64,000 nucleotides of DNA, from NCBI RefSeq assembly GCF_050436995.1, contig NC_134770.1, positions 3,854,501-3,918,500 on the forward strand, read 5' to 3'. Under the pieces are notes generated by a model. That model saw only the letters and a list, made by a program, of their open reading frames with translations. It was not told the DNA's origin and did not search any database. The stretch is from Anticarsia gemmatalis. Its lineage: Eukaryota; Arthropoda; Insecta; Lepidoptera; Erebidae. Both the position numbers and the translations under genes were made by a program. Each line of letters starts with the position of its first letter. The first letter of the stretch is position 1. This document shows positions 1 to 10,920 of this stretch, one piece after another.

Positions 1-89
1 ATAGGCTACTTTTTATCCCGGAGTTCTCGAAGGATCGGGATTTAGACAGGAAGGGATTCCACGCGGACGAAGTAACGCGCGACCTCTAG
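1..89 (+). mobile_element. 3' end of a Helitron-like non-autonomous element, cut by the window edge
   Basis: The segment carries the body motif GGCTACTTTTTATCCCGG and, near its end, GCGGACGAAGT...CGCGCGAC followed by CTAG and a T. Complete relatives at 32506-32702 and 38885-39087 have the same layout: TATCCCGG-like body, GCGGACGAAGTCGCG hairpin, then CTAG|T. It sits inside intron 2 of the leftmost gene of the secreted-protein array. Its 5' end is outside the window. Confidence 0.6.
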
Positions 90-713
90 TAAATAAATAC
101 TACAGTAAACTTACCCTTAGTATTTCATTAATATAGTGTACAGTATTGCCCTCATTTACTTCATCATTGGGTATATATTTTTTACTAGGCAGACTGCTAA
201 ACTCTTCACTATTATCATAGTGGTCCTTACGCTCTGATCTCAAGTGTCTGTTACGCTTGAAGTCATTGTTATCGAGGACTAACACCAGAGGGCTCCCGGT
301 ATGCTTGCCAAGATATTTGGATAGAATTCCCAATGTATTAGATTGTTGTTTTTCGGCGTCGACATTCTGGAAATGATATTATTGTAAGGATTATTGAATT
401 ATCAATGTATAGGACTATTTACTGAAAAAAACTTGTCCATATAATTTGTCCTGCTATTTAGTTTTTGTACGTTTGTGTTATACTGTGTTGTACTGAAAAA
501 GCGGCAATTTCTTGTTGTTTATTAGAAGAGAAGGGTCTTGATTAAACTGTATTATTTAACTTAAGGATGAAATATAATAAATTATATATTTTTATAGAGA
601 AACTACTTGAATGTATACTTAAATATATATTATTTTAAATCAGAAAACATAAAGTTTCTTACGATAATTATTAAGACAAGAAATATAAAAGAAACACGTT
701 CGATGCTCCACAT
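1..713 (-). CDS. Small secreted protein, paralogue 3 of the array (partial: exons 1-2, continues past the left edge)
   Basis: Unrecognised family. Exon 1 is 713-663 (17 codons) and exon 2 is 366-115 (84 codons). The donors are GTAAGA after 663 and GTAAGT after 115, and the acceptor CAG is at 369-367. Both junctions are phase 0, as in the two neighbours. Exon 1 starts M-W-S-I-E-R and runs into a hydrophobic stretch (FIFLVLIII), a signal peptide. Exon 2 opens NVDAEKQQ and keeps the family core GILSKYLGKHTGSPLVLVLD; the GKxTGSPL stretch matches the 4.6-kb paralogue closely. The rest of exon 2 is charged and about 20 residues longer than in the paralogues, and contains no Cys. The expected Cys-rich exon 3 is not in the window; positions 1-89 of intron 2 hold a Helitron-like end. 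No function can be assigned. The model rests on splice signals and paralogy, without transcript support. Confidence 0.7.
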
Positions 714-1396
714 CGTAGCAACAGAACAACTTTTTTGTTTTACGAAACAGTTTTATTACTTTACAAACAATTTTAATCGTTTTTGTAATCATTGTTATGT
801 AAAAGTTTCTTTAATTACTAAGTCTATCAAGAGCATGTAGATATATCATATGATCCTTATGTGGTGTTCTAGAATTTAATTTCTATTATATATATGTATG
901 TAAAATTTATATAGTAATTGTGCAGAAAACTGAGTCAAAATAAACAAAAGTTCTCAATTATCACAACTTTTTTAATAATAATATATCTATAGAAACATTT
1001 ATCCCATATTTTTTCTTTGCATTCAACTGTAGCACCATTCAGTACTGTAAACCATACATCAATGCACATTCTATTAAAGTGGATAGTGAATGATACAAAT
1101 AAATCACATGTTATAAACACGTCAATTATTTGGAGAAAACGTTGTATTTCACTATATATTTTACTAATGCTTTAATTGTCTTTAAAATCAAATCTGCACG
1201 TATCCTTTTTTAAGTAATTTACCCTTTACATTTGATCTTCTAGAATAGCCAGTAGAATAATAATATGCAGTCTTGTTTGTTGTGGGGATGTTGTCAACTT
1301 TGAAACTAAACCATATGACTACATGAAAATATCAGCGCAGAACGATTTTAAGGTGTATTCATAAAACAAAATAATAAAGAACACAAACAACATCAT
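714..1396. other. Intergenic spacer between paralogues 3 and 2
   Basis: AT-rich spacer upstream of the leftmost gene and downstream of the middle one. I see no coding exon, tRNA or clear repeat in it. It must hold the promoter of the leftmost gene on the minus strand, but no convincing TATA or initiator motif stands out. Confidence 0.5.
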
Positions 1397-1402
1397 TTTA
1401 TT
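1397..1402 (-). terminator. Poly(A) signal AATAAA of paralogue 2
   Basis: A perfect minus-strand AATAAA lies about 35 bases past the TGA stop at 1440-1438. This is the normal distance for a short 3' UTR. Confidence 0.6.
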
Positions 1403-1437
1403 TTACAAAACAAAATTGTGATTTGTTTCAGACCCTT

Positions 1438-2475
1438 TCAACATTTACCACTGCATACATAATTACATTTTGTACCAGAATCATCACATTTCCACTCGGG
1501 ACCCTTGGTAGACCCGTCACATAGATCGTACATATTCTTCTTCTTTCTCGGAGGTTCAACTCTTTTAGGTGGATTTCTTTTTAAGTATTCATATACTTCT
1601 TTATTTGTTTTCTGTCGAAAGCCTTTAGGTTTTACTTCACATGAATCTTCACATTCAGATTCTGATTTGCATTCGTCGCTTTCTGCACAAGGATCTGGGG
1701 TCGGTTCTTCACAGGAGTCGAAACATCCTTGGCGAAGAGGATTCTTTTGCTGAAGAATAAAATTTGCCAGTTGTCGCAGTTTTAATCTTGGGTTCTTATT
1801 CAGCTGTGAAAAATATAAAGGTTATCAATTTCTTGTAATGCCTTTTTGAGGTTATAAATTATTGCAGGAACTCCATTCGTAGGATGCAAGGGGATAAGCA
1901 AATCACTTGTTTTAATTATATGTTCTGTTATATCAAATGATTTATCTTTTAGGCCAAATATTGACTTATGGTACTTAGGGTTATGAGAAATGATGATATA
2001 AAAAGGCCTACTCTTTTTGTTCATCATCACAGTTATAATAATGAGCATTAATGATTTTATGATAATCTTCAAGGTAAACAGTAGTTTTTTCATACCTGAG
2101 GGTAAGAAAGTTCCAGTATATCATCAGCGTTGTCACTCTCAACAATATTGTGTTTTGAAAGACCTTTCTTCTGTCCATTGTCATCGGACCTTACGACTGC
2201 TATCAGTAGTTTCTTAGGATTCGTCCCTAGAAGTTTCGATAGTAACTCTAATGATCGATCTGGTAGTCTTGCTGAGTTGACATTCTGGAAACATGAATTT
2301 TGAGCCAATTATCTTTAAGTAAACATAATATTTTTATTAATAAATCAAACTACAAATTTATCAAGAATAATTTAAGCTGTTAAATATAATGACTTACATA
2401 AGTAAATAATATGATTAGAATAATTGTAGCGCAACATGGTGTACTTCCAGTCATACCGCGATGCTTACTGTGCAT
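1438..2475 (-). CDS. Small secreted Cys-rich protein, paralogue 2 of the array (210 aa, three exons)
   Basis: Unrecognised family. Exons are 2475-2398, 2284-2096 and 1803-1438, giving 26, 63 and 121 codons plus TGA. Donors are GTAAGT and GTATGA, acceptors are CAG, and both introns (113 and 292 bp) are phase 0. The start at 2475 follows an in-frame stop and has A at -3; it gives a basic n-region (MHSKHRG) before the hydrophobic core ATIILIILF. A second ATG at 2454 would also work. Exon 2 begins NVNSARLPDRSLELLSKLLG. Exon 3 carries RLKLRQLA and NPLRQGC, then an acidic Cys cluster (DSCEE, DPC, DEC, ECEDSCE). Next comes a basic insert at about residues 149-179, absent from paralogue 1. The end is CDGSTKGPEWKC plus three more Cys. 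There are 11 Cys in exon 3 and none in exon 2. The odd number leaves room for an intermolecular disulphide. Role unknown; export is the only inference I would defend. Confidence 0.8.
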
Positions 2476-3402
2476 TTTGTTTTGGTATCGTCATACATGC
2501 TTGGCTTTAATTAATTTCTTGCATATGTATTGTATAACATATTTTTCAAATTGCATTATAGGATGTCTTCAATTCTCTAAATATCTTATACACTCCTTTA
2601 CGTTCCATGAATTATCATAGAATATCAAATACACTTCTTTATTTAAAAACACGAACAAACAAACTTGGACTGTGTTGTAAACTTTAAGTCCACATTCTAA
2701 TCGTTAAATATATGTAAGTCCCCTTGAGCAATGAGAAGTCCTTCACCAAGGAGTCCATCACACCGGCAAAAAATGTGTTTCGATTTTGAACTCTTTCGAG
2801 AATTAGGAATAAACCCCTATAGTCGAATCTATTCTCTCATTGACATAATGCTGCAATGAAGTCTCGTTTATAGAGAGCTAGAATAAACGACAGTGACCTA
2901 GTTCATCAACATATTTGCTTTTCCAATATTTAGCAAGCCATACGCTCGCTATTATTAGTTTCGATGAGAGGCTTCAAACGCTTTTAGATTTTCACCAATA
3001 TTATGCTTTCGGTCTACATATTTGATGAACTTTCATGTGATTGGCCGTTGTTGTTTGTTGATGCGCAAAGACCCTTGTATCTGCTTTATGACAATAATTG
3101 CGATGTATTTTGTTACAGTTTTATTAGTGTAATGAGCACCCTAAATAATTTGCATTACCTACTTTGTAAAGAGTGAGAAAGTGATACAATATATCGACGA
3201 GTTTTACAGGCCCCTTTAATTTTATCGGAATTTAATTTTCAGTAACTATGAGAAGGTATTATAACCATATTACCTAATTCGAAAATTGCTAAACTATTTA
3301 TTCATCATAATAGATAGAAAAGCTGACAAAAAAATTCGTTTTAACGACCCTATCAGTGGTATTAGGGAGTGATTAATTTACTACTTAGTTTCATGTATTC
3401 AT
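2476..3402. other. Intergenic spacer between paralogues 2 and 1, with a LINE/SINE-tail remnant
   Basis: No exon is recognisable. At about 2713-2765 there is a decayed moth repeat motif (TTCACCAAGGAGTCCATCAC), related to the GAGTCCACCACGCTGG motif at 6120-6175, 20120-20175 and 33120-33183. The rest looks like unique AT-rich DNA. The promoter of paralogue 2 should lie just above 2475 on the minus strand. Confidence 0.5.
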
Positions 3403-3408
3403 TTTATT
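3403..3408 (-). terminator. Poly(A) signal AATAAA of paralogue 1
   Basis: A minus-strand AATAAA (inside GCAAATAAAATG) lies about 15 bases after the stop codon at 3426-3424. This is close but workable for a very short 3' UTR. Confidence 0.6.
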
Positions 3409-3423
3409 TGCATATTCAAGTTC

Positions 3424-4631
3424 TTATCCCGAATAGCATTGTTGAGCTGGTTTCTTGCATTCCTTCCATTCAGGACCTTTGGTAGACACGTCGCATTTTG
3501 GCTCGCAGCTGTTCTCACACTCGTCAGATGCTTCGCATGGATCGTCGTTAGTCTCACAAGGCTTTGGTGTTTTTTCTTCACAAGAGTCTTCCTTACCGCA
3601 GCCGGCACGCAACGGTTCTTTTAGCCCTTCCAGAAGCTTAGCCAGTAGACGGAGTTGACTTAGCCTCGAATTGCTGTTCGACTAAAAAGATATTAAATTG
3701 ATTATAACATTACTTTATCTAATCAAGCACATTTTTTTCATTCCTCTCCTTATTCTTTCCCACTCTTTCTTTCTCTCTAAACTGGTAGAATTTCTGATTG
3801 ACTCCAGATGCAAGAATTTTAGAGTATAGTCATTGTCGCTACACGCTTTCGAGACAATGGAAATCGTATCCTAAACAAATATATTTCCAAAAATCCAGAT
3901 ATTTTCTAGATGGTGCTTCATCTTACCCTCATTTAGGTAGAACCTAGTATAGAACCAGTTAGTTCATAAGTAATAGTTACCTTCTGATCGGATGCTTTGA
4001 AGGATGGTTTAGATCCACGAGTCGCATGAGAGCTAGTACGATGTTTGTTGGTCGCGGTATCGAAAGACTGGACATTTCCATCCGAATTCACGATCAAAAT
4101 CAATGGACTGCCAGTTTTCTTCCCAAGAACTTTTGAAAGGAGTCCCAGCGATTGATCTGGAAGCCTCGCTGCATTGATATTCTGAAAATAAAGGCAATAA
4201 GTGTAAATATTTCGGCGTAAAGTTTACCATTAATGTGATTCTTCACAATAAAATAAATGTAGCGAAAGTATTTTACGTTGACCCCGGATTAATAGGGAAA
4301 AATCAGAACAGTATATTTCAGAAAGAAAATAAATAGAGTAAAGAGAGAAATGACAAACATTTACTATGTATTTAGATTTTTTTTTTGTGGAAGCTAAAGC
4401 AACTTTTAAGGTTACTCCTGGGGAAAAGCTTAGATCAAAATAATATGGTGTAAGCAGTAGCCAATCACCGCAATCACGCAGCTGTTTATCGAAAAAATCT
4501 AGGATTCGAGAAAAATCTCTCCAGTATTTTTTAACTTTGAAAAGAAAAAAAATAAGAATTTACGTGAGAAAATTACTACTAAAAATACTTACAATAGCGA
4601 ATAAAAGCACCAAAAACCCGATAAACTGCAT
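3424..4631 (-). CDS. Small secreted Cys-rich protein, paralogue 1 of the array (165 aa, three exons)
   Basis: Unrecognised family. Exons are 4631-4593, 4181-3981 and 3681-3424, giving 13, 67 and 85 codons plus TAA. Donors are GTAAGT and GTAACT, acceptors are CAG and TAG, and both introns (411 and 299 bp) are phase 0. Exon 1 encodes the hydrophobic signal sequence MQFIGFLVLLFAI, and cleavage is likely just into exon 2 (NINAA). Exon 2 has the family core ARLPDQSLGLLSKVLGKKTG, then SPLILIVNSDGN and a polar Ser/Thr/Lys-rich tail. Exon 3 starts with a helix-like RLSQLRLLAKLLEGLKEPLR, followed by nine Cys between residues 108 and 162 in an acidic setting (DSCEE, DPCE, DECENSCE). The motif STKGPEWK at 146-153 is identical in paralogue 2. 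An in-frame stop lies upstream of the ATG, so the start is secure. It is the first gene of the array; upstream of it I see no further member. Confidence 0.82.
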
Positions 4632-4639
4632 TGTTCGGC

Positions 4640-5517
4640 TGTTGCAAGATCAATATCAACTGTATTATGTTTGGTGAACGTTACACCTTCGTGATTTTAA
4701 TTAATTTCTAAATCAAACAGTGTGACGATTACGTCATCAATATTTACAAAACAAAACTTAATCAAAAAATTTAAATATTACGATACTATTTTTGTAGTAT
4801 CTGTGTACCTAGTTTATTTCTTGTTAATTGAGAATCAAATCAAATAATTTATTCACTTAAGTCAATTTATTGTTGACACTTATGATAGTCGTTACAATCA
4901 CTGAGTCTACCACTAGCTCAGAAGGGTGGTAGTCTTATGAGAAGAGTTCATGTTAAATGAGCCACCAGTTACACTGGTACAAGTATATTTTTACACTTTT
5001 TAACAAAAAATAAACTTATATTTTTTTGTTTATTTGGAAAGCTTTTCATTCAAAATGTCCGCCTTTCTGCGGGAATTTTTGACAAGTCGAGCGCTACATA
5101 TTGGTTTTATTTTTTTACCTTTAAAAATCAGTTATAATTTTTTCTCTGTGGTTGTTGTTTTCTTCATTGTATTTCAGGCATCTTTAAAAAAATACTTTTA
5201 TTGAAATAACATCACGAATAAATTCCTGAAATTGTATTTTATTTTAAATAACCGAGTATTCCGGTAAATGAATGAAAGCATTGATGATATTTATTAATTA
5301 ATACGGCCGAATTTATTTGTTCATTTTCCAGTACTTAAAATAAATTTCTTGAAACAGTATTTTGGATGAACAGACCAAAAAACAGTAAAGATTTTTTTAA
5401 TTTCTACGAATTAAAGTAGGTTTATCATAAATTTATATTGTCAAGCTTAACAACGAATACTTTTGTTCGATATATTATGTTAAAACGAGTTAATATTATT
5501 GCTATAAGTTAAGATCA
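4640..5517. other. Upstream flank of the gene array with a short retroposon remnant
   Basis: The promoter of paralogue 1 must lie here on the minus strand; no clear TATA box is visible. At about 4897-4980 a decayed moth repeat is present (GAGTCTACCACTAGCTCAGAAGGGTGGTAG). The remainder is AT-rich, with no coding signal. Confidence 0.4.
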
Positions 5518-5640
5518 AGATCAACCCAACTGTAACACTTCTCTCAACCCGGAAATCGAAGCCGAAACCTCGTGATCAGCAGTCGTAAGCATCTCCACCC
5601 AGACTGCAGAAGATATCATTATCACCCCCATATTATCGAA
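5518..5640 (-). repeat. tRNA-derived SINE remnant
   Basis: On the minus strand the stretch reads GATGCTTACGACTGCTGATC, then ACGAGGTTTCGGCTTCGATTTCCGGGTTG. The latter resembles a decayed RNA polymerase III B box (GGTTCGANNCC) followed by a CCGGG flank. The A box region is poor. It is flanked by AT-rich DNA. Confidence 0.45.
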
Positions 5641-5984
5641 AAGTAGAAAACATAAAATAATATTGAATAAATTAACCTGAAAAACAAGCAATCAAAACAG
5701 AGAGGTGTTCAACGGGAGATCTAACAAACTTCCTATTGGAAGCGCAACCTTGGAACAGGCATCATATTTCAAACAATTGAAGCCATATTAACTCGGTATA
5801 CGGAACCATTGAGAGCCGGCGACGCGTAACATCGGTTCATACGCAGCCCCGACTTCGACAGTTACGGATTGCTGTATGAATTTTCCGTATATTTTTATTT
5901 GTTGAATGTCGATTTAATTCTGTTGCAGGTTATAGTGCTGGCAGGAAATATTAATAAAAATACTAATAACAAAAATTATTAAAA

Positions 5985-6055
5985 ATAAAGCCGTCTAAAA
6001 AGGGCCTCTACGTGTTGGCTTCGGCCGGACTCTATAGTCCAAGAAACAGACGAAA
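5985..6055 (+). repeat. Dispersed repeat with GCCGTCTAAAAAGGGCC start (copy 1)
   Basis: The sequence AGCCGTCTAAAAAGGGCCTC TACGTGTTGGCTTCGGCC...ACTCTATAGTCC...AAACAGACG recurs at 30970-31063, where a longer middle part is kept (CCACGCACGCCTTCC and GGGACTCTGTAGTCCCGAG). The ends CGTCT and AGACG are inverted, which suggests a small MITE. The family is not identified. Confidence 0.5.
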
Positions 6056-6099
6056 ATACTAATACAAATAACTACCTAAAAATAATAAATTTAACCCAT

Positions 6100-6175
6100 A
6101 AAGGTCCCATTGTTGAGCAAGGCTCTCTTCCCATAATGAGAGAGGGGCTAAGCCTTGAGTCCACCACGCTGGCGT
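6100..6175 (+). repeat. Moth retroposon-tail remnant
   Basis: The motif CATTGTTGAGCAAGGCTCTC...AATGAGAGAGGGG...GAGTCCACCACGCTGG recurs at 20115-20175 and, more decayed, at 33117-33183 and 2713-2765. It resembles the widespread lepidopteran retroposon segment that contains a short inverted repeat around GAGAG. Confidence 0.5.
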
Positions 6176-6758
6176 ATTTAAAATAAAAATAATAAAACAA
6201 ATTTCTAGTGGTGTTTGACTAGCTAAAAGTCTATAAATTAAAGAAAGATTTTCCTGTTATTAAACACTCTATACTACCAACAACTTTTATACATTGAGTA
6301 ATGGAAACCTAACAATATTTTGTATTACAAGCGTTATGTATATAAAATAAGAAAAGTTATTTTTGGTGACGTGATTTCTAGGAAGCCATATGTTATTCTT
6401 TTTATGTTATATAATATAATATACAGTATATTTATGTTCTGACTTTGAACAGAGATTTCTTTCAAAAAGTTATTTCCGTATTATAATGGAAGCAAGGCTA
6501 AAAGGTTACCACATACTTATATCTCTCTATTGTTATAATCTCGGGATAATAACATTCCCGTAATCCTTTCTGTTGACCTTTACACTACAGAAACTAGTGG
6601 TACAGATGTCTTGATACAAAATGTAAAAACTATCACTCATACATAATAATATAATAATATAGATAGTACCGTCAGGCTCTGCAGACTGTCATCTTTATAT
6701 TATTTTCTTATATTATCTACATAATTTACTCAAGCATAGTCAATGTTTTTATTTAAGA

Positions 6759-7013
6759 CTAGCTGACCCGCGCAACTTCGCTTGCGTCGCATAAGAGAGA
6801 ATGGGTCAAAATTTTCCCCGTTTCCGAAACATTTTTTATTGGTACTCTGCTCCTATTGGTAGTAGCGTGATGATATATATCCTTCCTCGATAAATGGACT
6901 ATCTTACACTGAAATAATTTTTCAAATCGGACCAGTAGTTCTTGAGATTAGCGTGTTCAAACAAACAGTCAAACAATCAAACAAACTCTTCAGCTTTATA
7001 ATATTAGTATAGA
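6759..7013 (-). mobile_element. Helitron-like non-autonomous element, 255 bp, complete
   Basis: Read on the minus strand, it begins TCTATACTAATATTATAAAG and ends with the hairpin CGCAAGCGAAGTTGCG, then CGGGTCAG and CTAG. The flanks are A before TC and T after CTAG, the Helitron A|T insertion pattern with no target duplication. The body has AGGAACTACTGGTCCGATTT-like and ACGCTACTACCAATAGGAGC motifs shared with the other copies in the window. It carries no Rep/helicase coding sequence, so movement would depend on a partner elsewhere. Confidence 0.8.
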
Positions 7014-9516
7014 TATTTCAAAGATCAGTGCCGTTTTCAGGGTCTTCGGAAATGTTTATTACGTGTCATATTCTCACGAGTGAAATGAAGCACGGCTTAT
7101 ATTGATAATGCAATTATTAAATTCACTAATTTCTAAACATTGCTACCATTACGCTATTTTGTCTCGAGATTTTGTTAGTACTAAATCTAAAAGTCATAAC
7201 AGTCGATCCGATGTCAGCATTACTTCTGCACTATTTATTTTGTTACATCATTGCGTGGGAGGATCAAGTAGTAATGCTTACTTTGTACTAGATATTACAC
7301 CCACAGTGGCGGAGAAACATATTAATTAAATGAGTTATCGAAACAAGGGCCACCATTATTGTAATTATGAAGGAAATAAGTAATAAATTACGAGTATTTT
7401 CTGAAAGGTCAGATTTTGATAGTATATTTTATTAGTTTTGTTAGGATACACCCACGATATTTTGAAAAAAGCCTCTCCCTTTTGAGTCGTATATCCTACA
7501 AATATAATGAATGCGCAAGTTTGTGAGGATTTATGTATGTGTGTATGTATGGATGTTTGTTACTCTTTCATGCAAATACTACTGAACCGATTACGATTAA
7601 ATTTGGTACATAGGTAGTTGAAGACCCAGAATAACATATAAGGTTTTACTCCCACTCCTACTTTTACTCTCTTTTCACTTTTTATCCCGGGGTTCCCAAC
7701 AAACAAACAAAAAAAATTTTCAGTTTTATACATATTTAGGCTGATATTAATAATTGAGCAGGATTAAGTCACAAATACGAAATCCCTTCAATCAAATTCT
7801 GTAGCAAAAGGAAATAAAATCCAAAAATGCAAAAGTCTATTTACGTTTTTATTAAAGCCCACTTCATAAACTCCCCACAAGCCTTTGGACTTTATTTACC
7901 GTAAACAGTCTACCAAAAACCCGACTCGTAAAAAATAATACCATGCATACATAAGAGATTGTAATAAATATAACGATAGGAAATCTCTAAGGGGCCGCCG
8001 AATTGATAGGTGAGCCCTAAGGAAAGCTCCTCAATTTATTGTGGGTAACATTTTGGCTACAGTTTTTATGGGAACCCATCGAAATAGCGATTTTTATCTT
8101 GAATTTGTATATGGCGTTTTGAAGTGGACTGTATATAGATACGGTATTATCTGCTGAATGATGTTGCGAAAAGTTAAGGGTGGCGGTGGTGTTAAGGTTT
8201 GTGGATGGCTAGTGATGCTCTTAAGAAAAGGCAGTTTGATATTTAATGTCCGTGTTTCAGACAAAATGTATAATTAGGGCTCACATTTCTCTGTATGTCG
8301 CCATCGGTCAGATAATAAAATCACTCCTTCTTCTTTTAGCAGGAACGTCATTTGTGCGTTACAGATACACTTATAAGAAAAAAAAATACTCGTTAAAAAT
8401 TATAAAATTTAAAAGCAAGTTGTGTTTCAAATTGCTGTTACGTCAATGTCTTTTTAACATCACAATCGATCCGTTTGTACAACACGTTAACAATAGATTT
8501 CCTTCCGAGAAACATTGAGGGTAGTTAATCCAATTTCTGCGGCGCTTGAAGGTGCAATTTCCATACGTCCCTGTTTATTGTGTGAGGAGATAAGTGTCAT
8601 AATTCATTGCACTCCATATTTCAGGTGTTAGGAACTGCTTGATGTAGGGAAGGGCTGCCACTTTCTGAAAATGTAGGGTATTTACGCATAATATTATTGT
8701 GATGTTTCATAGAAATCGTATTTTTTTTTATTTTGACTTTTTGTTGGGATTTATTTCCGCCCAAATTAGATGACAATATTGGTATGTTGTGAAATGGTTT
8801 CTTATTTGTGCCAGGCGCAGTCAAAAGCTAGGAACAAGGCATTCTTTTGAGGAAATAGAGACATATAATTTGAGTTTTTTCTCACAATTTTGTTGAAGAA
8901 TAACTTGTAGTAGATTAACAAAATTATTTTATGAATTGGCTTAAGAATTGCTTCTCTTCTCATAAAACGAAAAAACTCTATACATACTAGATAATGAGAA
9001 ATAGAAAATATAAATAGTTATTTAACTCAATAATGGATTCATCACGATTACACATCACTAACTTTATACCAAGAGTAAATTTGGATTACGGAACTGGTAC
9101 TATCATAAATAAACGATAATACCTTAAAATACAGCTAATATAAATCTATGTAGGCACATCCCTAACCCCAGTTAATAATTCGCACAGCCCTACCTGAGTT
9201 ATGGCATCTGTCGTAGTTTGCATACAGAATTGTTTACCTCACAGTTCAATAATATATTATAATATGTTGAGAAACACTGATTTATAATGGGTTTAGTATA
9301 AAACTAACTTATATTGGGATATTTTTAGTTAGGTAATTTAGCGTCTTAACCTTAACCTTCTGGCTGACTAGAACCTGAGTTTAGGAACTTCAATCAGCGC
9401 TTATTTTCGATTTATCTATGATTACAAAACTTTTTTGGAAATCTATGGAACTTTAAAATTGTAATTAGTGTAAAGATAGTATAGCGTTTTCGAAAAATAT
9501 TTTTTCCATAGTAGGT
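7014..9516. other. Gene-poor stretch with a decayed Helitron-like copy
   Basis: No coding exon is supported. At about 7497-7697 a degenerate Helitron-like copy is present: AATATAATGAATGCGCAAG, CAAATACTACTGAACCGATT, and TTTTTATCCCGGGGTTCC at its end. It is closest to the 32506 family and has lost the CTAG terminus. Short open frames near 7102-7329 and 8246-8518 lack splice or codon support. Confidence 0.4.
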
Positions 9517-9693
9517 ACTGTAGCGCGATTCTTTACAACGCAGTACTGACAAATATCAAAAGATTGACATTTGAAATGTATTTCCAAAACAGTTCCTAAG
9601 ACGCCCGCTAGAGACGCTAATTAGACCTTTATACATTTTTTTTCGATAGCTAGCCTGTTGCTGATAGTCGATAGTGGTAGAAAATCGAGCCAT
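9517..9693 (+). mobile_element. MITE of the CAGTAGC family (copy 1, diverged)
   Basis: It starts ACTGTAGCGCGATTCTTTAC and ends GATAGTCGATAGTGGTAGAAAATCGAGCC, with the internal motif TTGACATTTGAAATGTATTTCC. The order and motifs match the better-preserved copies at 42346-42520, 55373-55563 and 62028-62214, whose ends are inverted repeats. Confidence 0.6.
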
Positions 9694-10920
9694 TAGTAGA
9701 TAAAATAATAGTAGTTTGCTGTGTTACTAAATTTTATAACAAACCTAAATTAAAAGTTATCGAAACCTTGACATTGATTGGTTTTCATGATCACACTCTT
9801 TCAAACAACTAGTTAGTTAATACTATTACTACAGAAAGCAGTTTATAATTAATTTTTACATGCAATTCTTCAAAACACTATAAAAGCATAGTACTTGCTG
9901 TGAAGTCACAACAGTTGGGTAACGCCATTATTCGTGTTACGATAGTTGTGCTGTAATTACTAACTGTAATTATTGTTGACAAACACGGCAGGCTTTTTCG
10001 TAGGGTCACAGTGTGAGCGATAACTTTGTAAATGCAATGTGAGTGAAGCTGATGTTGTCTTAAGCTAAGTAATTTGTCGACATACAAGGTTATTAAAATT
10101 TGTAAAGCACCAGAAAATAGATAGCCAATATTATAAGTAAGAACCTTTGTTTGAGGTTCCTTTGAGGATTTTGGTGTTCTAAATTTAACCTTGACGATTG
10201 AGTTTCATGTATTATGTTCTGGAAAATACGATTGTTTTCGACAGTAATTATCTAAGTTTTTTGTCTAGTCTGCACCTGTGGTTCAACAGCACTACAAATT
10301 GATAGTATCCAACAAAATAAACGGAAGAGTATTATTTTACTTCTCAATTTGCAAATTATTGACTTAGCGTCAAGGAGGAATTTATTTAGAGGAATCTCTT
10401 TCTTTTAAAAAACTTATGAATCAACAGTATGTAGTATGTACACTGTTCACAAAATTTAAAATAATTTTACCCTTTGACACTCGCTATTACTCACGCCATA
10501 CATTTACGAAGGGATCAAGCAAACTTTGTGCGCGAGCAGACAATTTATTACGCGACGTCTCTATACAAGGGACTTGGCGACTTTTGCACAATACAGCGAC
10601 AGCGTATGTTCTAATTGTTACATTCTTGTTGAGATTGCTTTATAAGTGGATCTTTTGAATATAAGTCGCATTCATTATTAATATACAGTGCGTTTTGAGA
10701 TGACATTCTCCTATTTATTTTCAATATAAGTACTACACGAAGAGCAATAGCCGTATTTTGAGAGAGAGTACATGCAACTGTCTGTTACGAGGTTTCCAGT
10801 TCGATCCCTGAGCAGGATAAAATGTTATTGAAAGCGTACTTTTTATTGTTTTCTTGCGTTTTTCCCATAGAGGAATCTCTGTTGAGTGACCCACTACCAT
10901 ATGAGATTCATAGCATTAAA

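Noticed and set aside
1505..1753. 82-residue plus-strand open frame rich in Ser
   Set aside because: It is the antisense of the Cys-rich exon 3 of paralogue 2, which has splice sites, a paralogue and a poly(A) signal.
3439..3658. Plus-strand open frames of 61 and 67 residues
   Set aside because: Antisense of exon 3 of paralogue 1.
7300..7700. CRISPR-like or satellite spacing of short repeats
   Set aside because: The repeated words (GTATGTATG, CAAACAAAC) are microsatellite-like parts of a decayed Helitron copy, with no regular spacers.
10416..10658. 80-residue plus-strand frame ending in hydrophobic residues
   Set aside because: No splice context, no recognised domain, and its length is ordinary for chance open frames in this much AT-rich DNA.
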